Of a stretch of 64,000 nucleotides of DNA, positions 1 through 11,155 are shown piece by piece. The position numbers were made by a program, and so were the translations under genes. The notes under the pieces are model-generated. The model searched no databases, was not told where the DNA came from, and worked only from the letters and a program-made list of their open reading frames with translations. Origin of the DNA: Tetrahymena elliotti 4EA (lineage: Eukaryota > Ciliophora > Oligohymenophorea > Hymenostomatida > Tetrahymenidae); the NCBI GenBank assembly GCA_000231825.2, contig JH720301.1:62001-126000 (forward strand), given 5' to 3'. Positions within the stretch are counted from its first letter, which is position 1; the number at the start of each line of letters is the position of its first letter.

Positions 1-8
1 ATTAAAAG

Positions 9-1406
9 ATGATGAAAGAAATTGAAGATCAGTGGAAAAGTACCCAATACCAATAAATCTAATTTATAAACACACTTTAAAAAAAGAATTTTTCTGTTAT
101 TGAACAATAAAATTAAGAAATTAAAAAATCTTAGTCTTAAGATGCTTTCCAAAGCAAAAAAATAATGGCAAGAGACTAATATACAATCAGAAAAGTTTTA
201 AGCAGTGTTCCTGTCGATAAACTAAAATGGATTATGGATGAGAAGAAAAAAAATTTCCACTCAATATAAGAAAAGCTACTAAAAAATCCTTTTTACAAAT
301 TAAAACCTCAAATCAAGCCTACACTTTCATTCTATTCAAAGACATCTGCTTAGTTCAATAAAAAAAATTTGAGTAGTTTAATGTAATAGGAAAATGGGAG
401 TTAGTAAATTACATAATTTGAAGACAATAATTCTGTATCTTTTAGATAAACATCACAGTCTTGTTTTGATAGGTTATATACTCAAAAGACAGCTTCTTTT
501 TTAAATAAAAAATTCAACATAAACAACCCAAACACCTAATCTTTCTAAACTTCAAAAGGTATGTAGGATACAAATGGATTTAAATCTAGTATATCAACAG
601 CATTTCAAACTCCTTCAAGTTTTTAAGATCCTTACTAGTTTTAAAAATTCAAGATGGACAGCATTATGGATCAAGATGACTCCCATGAACAAACTCCATC
701 AAAAAAATAACAAAGTTGATAATATTTAATTTTTATTCAGTTTTAAAAGAGTAATTTTATTGTATAAAAATTAGAAGCAAAGAAACTATTATTAAACACG
801 AAATCTGAATGCAGTTTTAAAAATTTAATAAAGTAAAGTCTAAAACAAAACTAAATTGAATAAGCATAGCAAAATAATAATAATAATAATCTTTATGCAA
901 ATATAATTAACAATTAACAAAATGAAAAAGTTGATTTATATAAAACATGTAAAAGCATAAGTAGCTATGAAAGCAGATTATAAACATCTAATAGATCATT
1001 AAGAGTCAAGGAAAGTAAAGAAATAGATCAAATCATATTCAAAAAGTAATAAAAAAGATAAAAATCAGAAGATTATTAAGAGCTAATGAAAGAATCTTAA
1101 ATTCTTCAAAAAAAAGATTTCTATAAGCCCTAGTCTATATTAGAAACCCTCTTCACAGATTATGATTAAGAAAATAAGTAAAGTTATGTAGTCATTAAAA
1201 AACAGCTTAACAATAAAAATGAAAATAATATTTTTAATTTCAAATCATATTTTCAAAACCGTTATGAATAATAACCACCTTCGTTATCAAAAACAAATTA
1301 AGAAGTTAAGAATATTTCAGATTTATTTACTCAAAGGATGTATTAATAAATTTAGTAAGTTAATAATGAAAGAATTATCGGTTTTGAAAATTAATAAATA
1401 AAATGA
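9..1406 (+). CDS. Gln/Asn-rich protein of unknown function (5' end uncertain)
   Basis: With TAA/TAG as Gln, one frame is open from the window edge to TGA at 717. The same frame continues beyond it, and a GT...TTAG intron at 715-774 (60 nt, phase 1) removes the TGA, giving exons 9-714 and 775-1406 and about 445 aa. The start at 9 is simply the first ATG (followed by another at 12); only 8 bases precede it, so the true start may lie outside the window. The protein is basic, low-complexity, rich in Gln, Asn, Ser and Lys, with a short Asn run near 876-893. I see no signal peptide, membrane segment or catalytic motif and do not recognise the family. Confidence 0.6.
876..893. repeat. (AAT)n microsatellite inside exon 2 of the first gene
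   Basis: Six AAT units in frame encode a short Asn run. It is the kind of slippage-prone codon run common in ciliate coding DNA. Confidence 0.7.
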
Positions 1407-2521
1407 AACAATTACTGAAAATAATTATGATTTTAAAATAGCCTAAACCATGTTTAAATGTGTTCAATTAAAACATTCTAGAGAAAAACTCTTGGTTATT
1501 CCTTTAAAATGTCTAATTAAAATATGTATTTTTGTGAGATTATTTAATTCTTTTAGAAATAGAAAATAATACTATCCTAATAATATAAATATTCTCATAA
1601 ACTATTATTTATTTTTTTTTCTTAATTTTTCTGATATTTTCAATTATTTGTAGAAGTTTCAACACTTAGTTTTAAAAGTTGTAAATGAGATGGCTTAATT
1701 GTGATTTTCTTATTTAAATATTTTTTAATTTTTTTTAAATCATTCAGCGTCATTTATTCAAAATCTAAATATTCTCAAAAACAAGTCTTATTTATTTTTC
1801 TAATAGTTTTTGCATATGTTTTAATTTATTAAAAGAAGATTCATTTTTTGGAACTATTTTAAAATTTAAAAATGATTAAGTTTTAATTTTGAATAGTTAG
1901 GTTTCTATTCATTTAAACTTAATTTTTAATACCACTATTATAAATAGCCTCAGTTTTTTTATCATCAATAAGATTGAAATAAATATATCTTATTATAGAG
2001 TTTTTTTAATCTCTCTGTCAATCATTCTTTTAATTTTAGAAGTTTCAAATTTAGCACTTTTAAAATTTAAAATAATTACAATAAATCATTTATAACATAT
2101 TTAAATAAAGCTTGGTTATGATTGAATGATTTTTATCAATATTGGTTTTTACAAAGAATTTATAAATTAAAACAGTTTAAATTGAAAGGTAGATTATTCA
2201 TTTATATTTGAAATACAGTTTTGATACAAACTATTGAAGATAAAAAAGTTAAAGATTTATCTATTTTTTATTATAAGAAATAGGGAGATGAGTTTATATT
2301 CTAATAAGTGAAAAAATATTTTTTAATTTAATGGTCAGTAAATCCAATATTTTTATATCATCTATTATTTCCTCTCAAAACAAAGCTCCTACTTTGGTAA
2401 TCCTATTTTAATTAATATATCTTGTAAGATGAATTAAATACTTTTGTATGATTGATTACAAACTATTTTCACAAAAAACAAACAAATTATTACTTTTGAT
2501 AACAAAACTCTAAACAAAGTG
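1407..2521. other. AT-rich intergenic spacer
   Basis: About 1.1 kb of very AT-rich DNA between two plus-strand genes. I see no coding island, RNA gene or notable repeat. Confidence 0.6.
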
Positions 2522-4417
2522 ATGAAAAAAAAATCATAGAATTCGAACCTAAATTCAAAGGAAAAACTGAAATCAGAGTAATTACTCAATAAGTTTATAA
2601 AAGATGGTGAATATAAACAAATTTAGTTTAAAGATATTGAAAAGCCTACTCCCTTTTTAGAGGATAGTATTAATAATTATAAAAGTGCAAAAAGAAGAGC
2701 AGGTGACTCCAATAATTTTTAAGGAAAGAATGAGAAGTTTAAGTTTTTTTAAGGAGATTAGTCTATTTTTTCTAAAGAATTTCTAGATAGCAATTCAAAA
2801 TTTTTTAATGAGTAGTCTTCGATTTTTACATCTAAAGATTTACTAAATTCTGCTCACAACTTAGCCACTTAAGAAGATGAATACTTTTAAAATAATCCAA
2901 AATACTAGCAAATAAAATAAATAGATAAATAGCTTGAAGATCTTAGTTTTCAGTTAAAGAATCCTGAGAGGAATATTCTGATTGATATTTTAACAAATCT
3001 CTGTTAAGATGCTAAGGAAGTTAAAGATAACTATGTTTTGTTGTTAAAAATATAAGAACTATCTGGTAAAATTTTGAGAGACATAGGAGATTATTAAAGA
3101 AGTGTAAATGTCTTTAAATAAGCAAGACTCTATTGTAACATGAGCAAAAACTATGAAAAAAAGCTTTATTTTTATAAAATTATAATAGAAATGTATATGA
3201 CTATGAGAGAATATGATAATGCTATTATTTATGCCAAAAAAATGCTCAGATTATCTTGGATAGTAAATAATGTAGACTATGAAATTATATCATATGATAA
3301 GCTAGGAATGATTAAATATTATCAAGGAGATTTGTCTTTGGCAGACTATTTCCATGAAAAGGCTTTCTCGAATAACAGAGAGCCTAAAAATTCATAGATA
3401 AGGTAATATTAAATACTAACTTTTAGATATAAAAAAGTGCATAAAAAATGAATAGTTTTAAGATAAATTAAAGCTTTTATTGACAAAATTATGATTAATT
3501 GTTACTAATTAATTATTAGTATAAAAAAGCTAATTGTAACTCAATCTTACACTTTTTTTATTTATTTATTCTCATAATTATTTGATTCATTTTTCACTTT
3601 AAATTATAATAGAAAAGTTGGAGAAAACATTTAGTAAAAAAATAAAAAGTCTTATAACCCATATGTCCTTAATCATTTTGAAACTGATAGTGAGGATGAT
3701 TTTGATTTAGGGTAGTTTTAAAACGTTTATTTGACAAAAAGATCAAGCTAGATTTTAAGCCTCTAAGAATCATCAAGTTTACCTTCTTTAAAATAAAAGA
3801 TTCCAGTACCTAGAATAGTTAATGAGCATATTAGATCATAATATTTTTTAGGTAGAGTTGATGTTCCTTTTGAAAAAAAGAAGGACTATATTGGAGATTA
3901 AGATACTAAATACATTTATAATTAACTTAGCTTAAACAGGAATCTAAAAAACTTTATGATTTAGTAATATATAAACCATGGATACTGGTCTGGATCTTAA
4001 GATTAACTATCTAAAATAAAATTCTATCACCTACATAGGAATTTCAAAAGTATTTAAAATTTAATAAATAAAATTAGAAACTACCTCTATAGTTTAAAAA
4101 ATGTTTTTAAGTTTGAAAATATCTTAGAACTATAGCATGAGAATAATATTATTTAAAATCCTAATAGTACCAATAACAGATCCTCTATTATAGTTAACGA
4201 AGACTATTACAATTATAAAAACGTTTAAGGCTAATAGAATCCAAATTTGCAACGATCTCAAGCAATATTAGAATAAAGTATGTTGAAAGAAAACACAACA
4301 ACAAAAATAAAATCAAACTCTCAAATATTTACTCTACCTAGAATAAATAATACCTCTCTCACAAATCTGATAGCCTCGAAAACTCCTACAAAAAATAGAT
4401 TGAGTATAATAAATTGA
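2522..4417 (+). CDS. TPR-like repeat protein
   Basis: Two exons, 2522-3402 and 3613-4417, joined by a 210-nt AT-rich intron (GT at 3403, TAG ending at 3612, phase 2), give about 561 aa ending in TGA. Residues encoded at about 3020-3400 form helical pairs typical of tetratricopeptide repeats: a Leu/Ala-rich helix, then SVNVFKQARLYC, then EYDNAIIYAKKMLRLS, then YYQGDLSLADYFHEKAF. TPR domains are protein-protein adaptors. The N-terminal 130 residues and the C-terminal half are polar and low-complexity. Start choice: first ATG of the open frame, in an AAAGTGATG context; the spacer upstream is not coding-like. Partner and pathway cannot be inferred. Confidence 0.75.
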
Positions 4418-4842
4418 ATAAAATGAAAAAAAACCTAAATATTAAATTATTAAAAGAAAACAAATTCTAATTTATTTATTTATCTTTAAAAGATAATAAG
4501 ATGAGCACTATTTTTATTATTTAGTTGTATGTTTTTCTTTTTAAAACTCAAATTTCTCTTAATATTGATATACAACAGAGAATTATTTGGATAATATATA
4601 CACAGTGTTTATTACTTTTATTTTATTATTTTTATAAATTTGTTTTATACACTATTTTAAATTCTTTTCATTATATTTAATTTAATTTTTACATCTTATT
4701 TTTCATTTTTATTTATTTATTCTTTGCTAATTTAAAGATCGATTTTGTGCTTATCCTTTTTTTACATTCATTTGTAGATAGTAGGATAAAATAATTGATA
4801 ATTAGAATTTTAATTCAGATATGTTAATACTCAAAAAAAGAA
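4418..4842. other. AT-rich intergenic spacer between convergent genes
   Basis: 3' flank shared by the TPR-like gene and the small minus-strand gene. Long T and A runs, no coding signal seen. Confidence 0.5.
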
Positions 4843-5124
4843 TCATTTGTGTCCTGTATTTTCAAATTTATTTACAGTGCTCATTAGCTATGGTTCTAAA
4901 AAGCTCTTTACAGATGCTTCAGTACTTAAGTTACTTAAAAGCTATTATTATTCTTTATATTTGATTGGAGTTGATTTAACTGGTTAATGCATTTAGTCAT
5001 GACTAAAAATGCTAGAAAATAAATTCATTTAAATATCTTAAAATTTCATTATCCCATCTGCTTGGTCACAAAGAGAGTTAATTTCTCTTTCTAACTCATC
5101 CAGGGATTTCATAGTAAATGTCAT
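4843..5124 (-). CDS. Small 93-aa hypothetical protein
   Basis: An intronless frame runs on the minus strand from ATG at 5124 to TGA at 4845-4843, 93 aa. It stands out from the flanking spacer: GC is visibly higher and codons are varied (Cys, Asp, Gly, Pro, Met, His all used), unlike a chance A/T-run ORF. The N-terminus (MTFTMKSLDELEREINSLC) looks like a short amphipathic or coiled-coil helix, followed by a Gln-rich middle and polar tail. No signal peptide or membrane segment. A second in-frame Met at 5112 is an alternative start. I do not recognise the family; small scaffold or complex subunits often look like this. It could also be one exon of a longer gene. Confidence 0.55.
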
Positions 5125-5824
5125 TTTAAATATTCAGACAAAATATCTCAGCTAGTAAATAAAAATATTTGATTGTCAAAAATTAAATAATTATTATCAA
5201 TTTTGCGCTAATTTTTGATATTATTAACACACTAATGTGTATTTTATTGAATAAATTTTACTTAGTTGGAATACTATTATTTTTAATAAAAATTCTTTTC
5301 TAAAGTTCATGCTAATTCAAACAAACTTTAATTAATTGATCACTCAATCAATAATACATGATATTTAAATTTTTGTATTGTTTACAAATTATTAGGACCA
5401 TTCTGTTAAATGGAGTTTGAATTTAATAGACCACACAGATACAAATATAAAGTTTTTTTATTTTCATAAAATCAAGTTATTCTTAATAAAAATAAATATT
5501 TTATTTCATAGAAAAATTAACCTATCATGAGATACTTAAATTGATTCAACTAAAATAAAATATTTATTTTAATTTATAAAAAAGAAATCATTTAACTTAC
5601 TTAACATGATTTGATAATAAACAAAATACTTAATTAACTAGTTGACAAAAAGAAAATTTGTTAATTGAAGGAAGGATTTTTTAGTGAAAATTAATAAAAA
5701 CTGATTGTAACACTAATAAATAACAAATGTATTACAAATGTTTTTTGACAATATTTTAAATTATATTTTTCTTTATTTAATTTGCTCCGAAAATCTTTAT
5801 TTTGATATTATTTATTTATTTATT
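5125..5824. other. AT-rich intergenic spacer
   Basis: Very AT-rich with several short TTAATTGA-like words. It would contain the promoter of the small gene at 4843-5124 and the 3' flank of the VWA gene. No gene seen. Confidence 0.5.
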
Positions 5825-7747
5825 TCAGTTCCAGAATTTGCCTTGTTGCATTTATTATAATTAAACTTGAGCTTTTTCATTGTCAGCTCCTTCATTAGCT
5901 AACTTTTCAACCATTTGTTATTATTATTTTAGCTTTTGTTGAAATCCACCATATTAGTCGTTTTTTTCAACAAAGTTATTCCACTACTATTAGTATTGCT
6001 ATGCTTATTTGGCACTTTATGTAAAAAAAATAAAAAATAAAAATTTAGTAATTAGCATTTGAAAAATATTTTACTCTCCTTGCTTTATCAAATTAGCTGA
6101 TTTTTGAGCCATTCTCTTTTCAACAATTTCCATATTTAAGTTTTTATCTACCTCTTAGACATCTAGAGTAATCTTAACTTATTTAGTTACAGTGATAAAC
6201 TATCTCTGGCCATTTAAATCAGTGAATTCTATTTGAGCTTGGAAAGGCAGATAGGATAAATCTTTTAATTCTTGAGGATTTTTGAAGATATATTCGAATG
6301 TAATACAACTTTCTCTGGTAGCATTTCCAACATCAACTTCAAGATCATCGTTAACTCTATCTTCCAGGATTACATTTTTATGTAAAAATATTTTCATCTT
6401 TACATCACTTGCAATCATTTTATCAGAAAGGATATTATCAAGTTTGTCATTTAAATTAGATAAGTCAATTTTAAAAACAGAGCCATTTGTTTTCTCAGCA
6501 AGTTTTCCAATAATTTGCAAACCCATTTTATCATCCTGATAAGAAAATATAAATTAACTTAAATTGATTAAAAGTAATCAAAATCTTTAATTTCACATAA
6601 ATATTTAAATAATTAAAAAAAAATTTACCCCAATTCCTATGACTGAAACTTAAACTCCCTTTTGTTTAGCATACTAAGCTACATCAGAGTAGAATTGATT
6701 TGCTTCATTTTTATGTTGTTAAGAATTAGTTATAGATCCAAGACCTTAATTAGCCATACCATCAGTGCAAACAATAATTTGGCTTCCCCTATTCTGTATA
6801 AGTTTTATATTTTATTATCAGAATTAAATAAATTAAAAGTAAAAAATCAAAATAATAAAAGAAATAAATTAGTTTACTGATTTTGCAATTTCTATGGCTG
6901 CGAGGGTAGCTGGACCTAAAGCAGTTGAACCCATTTTATTAGACTTTCTATAAATTGTAAGTAATTCATGAATTTTATCAACAGAAACTCCAACCATTTA
7001 TTCTTAAATTCCTTAAACACTTGCAATCAGTTGATCCCAATTTGTTAAAGAAGATTGTTTAATAACATGTGGCTAATTTGAGATATTAGTGTAAACTTAC
7101 ACTTCATCTGAAAAGACAATTAGTTAAACTTCTTTGTCTTGAATGCTGCCACTTTCAGTTGACATTTCTTAGATAGATGAAATTACACTTTGTTTACGAG
7201 ATAGCTATACAATTTTACCATCTTTTGTGTATTACTCAACTGAACTCATGGAACCACTATTATCAAGTACATAGATGAGTTATTCTCCTGAGTTTGTAGG
7301 AAAATTTTCAAGTTTTACTTAATTTTGTTCATTTTATGTTTATTTTTACTAGGTTTTTTCTAAGTATCCTAATATATTAACAGCTTCTTCAGTTATTTGC
7401 TAGCCAAGATTTTCAACAATATTAGGGAAATCACAAAATTCGCATACCCAAATTAGTTTATTTGATTATAAAGCCTCATTTAATTCTTCGCTGTAAAGTT
7501 TTTAAGCTCTTAATATCAAATAATTTTTAGATTGATTTGCTTCATTTTAGTCAATTAAATTAGAGATACTGTACATATTGAAAAAAGCCTTACACTTCTT
7601 GCATTTAGGAGTATCTATCTAAGCATGTTGATATAATTTATCCTGAATAAATGAAAAATTAACCATAAAAATGTTTGTGTTCATGTTCATTTACTTCTTT
7701 TAAGCAATATAATGTTCATCAACACATGCAGAGCTACTAGCACCCAT
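5825..7747 (-). CDS. Zinc-finger plus von Willebrand factor A domain protein
   Basis: Four exons on the minus strand: 7747-6878, 6793-6629, 6535-6075 and 6014-5825, with introns of 84, 93 and 60 nt, all GT...AG and phase-consistent; 561 aa. Residues 49-105 carry two CxxC knuckles (CKKC and CEFC), a zinc finger like that before the trunk of Sec23/Sec24. A VWA domain follows: its MIDAS begins DNSGSM at residue 162, and later core strands read QIIVCTDG and VQVSVIGIG. A Gln-rich C-terminus follows. Zinc finger plus VWA resembles some protist cytosolic proteins rather than COPII, because the gelsolin-like Sec23 region is absent. The N-terminus MGASSSAC fits N-myristoylation (Gly2, Ser6) with a palmitoylatable Cys8, suggesting membrane tethering. 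Function is inferred only as Mg-dependent protein binding. Confidence 0.82.
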
Positions 7748-8414
7748 TATTTAAATTAGATTTTTTTATAAGTATTTGATATTTTTATTTTTAGTTTTTT
7801 AATTAAATTTAAATTAGTAATTTTTATCAGGTTGCTTAATAAAAACAGTTGTGGCTATTGCAATTTAAATAAAAATCTAATTCTGATAAATTATTTCTGT
7901 TTAGTGTCTCTCTTATCCAAATAATATAATTAATTTTGATATATTCTTAAATTACTTGTCTACATCAACAGACCTCTAATTAATTTAAAAAAAACTCCTA
8001 AAATATTCTGATAAAATTTAGAAAGGTTGATACTTAGACTAAAATATTTTAAAATATTTATATTGTTTGTTAAAAATAATTGAAATATGAACAGATTTCT
8101 CATTTATATTTAGTGTTAAATGAAAATTATTTAGTAAAAAATCAATTTTTATTTTAAATTGATATCACACAAATCACAGAGATTCTCAAAATCTTACTTT
8201 AATTTTGAAATTTGATGTTAAAATTTAAATGAATTAAATTTCTAGACTAAAATTAGAAAACTTTTAAAAATTATTTCCAAAATTTGAAATTTGTTTGTTA
8301 TTTGCTTATTTCAAAAGATATAAAAGATATGGAAATAAAGAAAAAAAATGAAATAAAAATCTGCATCAATTACTGTAATATTAATTAAAATTTATAAGAA
8401 TTACTTTTCCCAAA
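7748..8414. other. AT-rich spacer upstream of the VWA gene
   Basis: Promoter-side flank of the VWA gene; A/T runs only, no coding island seen. Confidence 0.5.
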
Positions 8415-8551
8415 ATATATGTAGAAATACGAGTTCTGGTTCAAAATCCCAAATCCCAAATTACCCTCAACATTTTCTCGACAATCGAGAAAATGTTGAG
8501 GGTAATTTGGGATTTGGGATTTTGAGCCAGAACTCGTATTTCTACATATAT
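8415..8551. repeat. 137-nt near-perfect palindrome (67-bp stem, 3-nt loop)
   Basis: Left arm 8415-8481 and right arm 8485-8551 are reverse complements along 67 positions with one mismatch (8440 region, T opposite G, which would be a G-U pair in RNA); loop 8482-8484 is CAA. The arms are far richer in G and C than the flanking spacer. No ORF overlaps it. As RNA it would fold into a long Dicer-type hairpin; as DNA it could extrude a cruciform. Its origin (MITE, retained internal eliminated sequence remnant, or hairpin small-RNA locus) is not shown by the sequence. Confidence 0.97.
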
Positions 8552-8838
8552 CCCAAATTTAAAAAAACATTGTGTCTAAGAAGGGCATATTAAATTTAAA
8601 TTATTTTAAATTTGGTTCCATTAAAGAAATTTAGTTTTGAAGAAAGAAAATATTAAAAAAATTGATAGATTTTATATATGGATTAGTTACTTTAATAATA
8701 GTAGTATTTATTAATTTTAATAATGTTTATTAATTGTTTTAATTTTGATTCAATTTATCATTTTTCTTTGCGTTTTTTAAATAGTATTAGATTGGAAGAT
8801 ATCTAGCCACATAAATAACTAACTGATAATTTGTTTAC
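8552..8838. other. AT-rich spacer right of the hairpin
   Basis: 3' flank of the SPPL2-like gene; no gene or RNA element seen. Confidence 0.5.
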
Positions 8839-10612
8839 TCAGAATTATTTGTGCTTTGACTCGTCATTTCCTAATTCCAGTTGCTCAAACTAATCTTTTT
8901 AATTTTGATTAAGATTTATTTAATCAGAAGAGATATTATCAATTCCACCCCATATGAATTAGAACTCTCCTTTGATTAAAGCATGTATGGCGACTGGTAT
9001 CAAAGTACAAGGTGATAGATATAAAAGAGCAGGTTATGCAGATTAGAAAACTGTTAAGCAAATCACACAAATAGCAATACCTAAAATGTATCCACTTAAA
9101 CATGTCAAGTAGTAGTGATTGTTAGAATGCATTCTCTTACTAAAATGTAAGCAGAAAGAAACAAATATTCCAGGTAGAACAATATCTCCTAAACCAATTA
9201 AAGAGCATGATTAAATAGGAGAAGGGTTGATTTTGGGACAGTAAAACATCATTGGTAGTTCAACTTTTGTTGCTACATTTGCCATAACAGATGTGCCAAA
9301 AATTTTATCACTATAAAAGACCCAGAATATATCATAAATAAAGGCTAAACCCAATAATAACAATGCTACCATGTAAGAAGGAAGTCTGATAACTTTAAAC
9401 ATGAGCATGACAATTGAAAAAGCTATGAAATTAGACAAAAGCCAATTTTTAGTAAAGGCATATGTTAATACAACTGCTAAAGCAATAACTGCAGAAATGC
9501 AATAAGACACATTTAATTTTCCTAAGAAAGGTAATTCAAATTCATGGTTATGAATTTACTTTTACTCGGCTATTTTTTCTAGAATTTCATTGCAAAGGAG
9601 GGAAATTGCAGAATAAGCTGATATTAAAATCATAACAGTTATCATCAACTAAATGTACTCATAAAGGAAGAACATGATGATTAAGAAAAATGAACCTATT
9701 TTAATGAATAAAAAGTTATTTTATTTTTTCTAAAATTGCTGAGAAATTTTTTAACAAAAAATTCTAGTTCAGTTTAAATTTAAGCTTTATATGAATGAGT
9801 AATTTGAATATGTTTTATCCTAATCTACCAGCTATTAATTATTTTTAACAAGGCTTTTTTTTACAAATAATAATATTCAAACTAAGTTTTTTCTATTTTA
9901 CCTCCTAAAATGAAGAATATTGCATGTCTTTTTGAAACTTCTTAAGTTTATTCCTAGTCTTCAACCACTATAGGACTTTCAATTTAATAAGCGCCAAATG
10001 CAACCATCAAAACAGATGCTGCCATAAGAATAAATATAGAATAATCATATCTACTGGGAGGCATTTCACAAATTTTAAGTAATGAAATAGAATAATTTTA
10101 AGATTAAACATCATTCACATTCTATGCCTAAACATTAAATTCAACTCTTCCCCATGTATCTTTATCATCTCTATTTGATTACTTACAATTATATTCAACT
10201 ATAATATCTTTTTTCTCTCCTGCTTTAATCAGACTAAATTATTGCTTTATTTAAACATCCATCAATTAAGTATCATATTTCTAATTATAAATAGTAATTT
10301 AATCTATTGGGTATTAATTTTTAAAAAGTGACTATTTACTTTTACTGTGAAAGACGCTTGAATATCATACTCTTCTCTATTAAATAGAGTAAAAGACCTT
10401 TAATTAATTTCTGCTTTTTCTAAAACTGTTGGTGCAGGTCTACAAGTATGCCCATCATTTGGTTTATAATCCCAAGAGCCTTATATCTAATTATCAAGGA
10501 TAACATTTGCTTATTCTTTGTTAGAATTGTATGTAAAAACATCCAAAGCTTTAACTGAAACTGCCAAAATAAGATGACAAATAACCAAAATGGTGCAAAA
10601 ATGATTCTTCAT
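8839..10612 (-). CDS. Signal peptide peptidase-like intramembrane aspartyl protease (SPPL2 type)
   Basis: Three minus-strand exons, 10612-10340, 10280-9902 and 9695-8839, with introns of 59 and 206 nt; 502 aa. Presenilin/SPP family proteases cut type II membrane proteins within the bilayer. All three signature motifs are visible in the last exon: FIYDIFWVF (catalytic Asp in the YD motif), IGLGDIVLPG (catalytic Asp in GxGD) and QPALLYL (PAL). Nine or so hydrophobic segments fit the family fold. The first 28 residues after MKNHF form a signal peptide, and a roughly 200-residue lumenal region follows before the first core helix, as in SPPL2 rather than SPP. No ER-retrieval KKxx is seen; the tail is polar. 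Endosome or lysosome location is the family norm and is inferred only. Confidence 0.93.
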
Positions 10613-11155
10613 TCTATAAGTTAATTTAAAGCTAATTTTGCTACTTCTAGTGTCTAGTGCGCTAAATAAAAAGAATGATATTTAATTAATTTCTAACTTA
10701 GATGTTTAAATATTTTTCAAAATTATTATTTATTTAATAAAATTAAATTATTTTTGATTTGGAAATAACCTAACCTTTTCATCTGATTTAAAATAAAAGA
10801 AAAATAACATATTATAACTCTCTAAATAAGTTTTACGTTTTCAATCAGCCTTATTTAATCATCAATAATTCATTCAACTCTCATGTCAATTAAAATTTAA
10901 ACAGTCTTTATTAAGTTTAATTTTCATATTTATTTTACTTTAATTTCATAATTAAATCAAACAAAATATAATTTTATGGGTGGTATTTTGAATCGTTTTA
11001 TTTTATTTTCACACAAATATTAATTGTTATTTTATTGGCATGCAATTTTAAATATATTTTTAAGGCTATTTGAATCCTTAAATTATTATTTAATTATAAC
11101 AACTAATTGACTCTTATTTAAATTTAGTATATAACATACATAGATGAGAGTATTT
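10613..11155. other. AT-rich spacer
   Basis: Promoter side of the SPPL2-like gene and 3' flank of the cyclin gene. No coding signal seen. Confidence 0.5.

Noticed and set aside
717..719. In-frame TGA in the first gene as a possible readthrough or selenocysteine site
   Set aside because: A normal 60-nt GT...TAG intron at 715-774 removes it and keeps the frame.
6282..6539. Plus-strand frame opposite the VWA gene
   Set aside because: Antisense shadow of the exon at 6075-6535.
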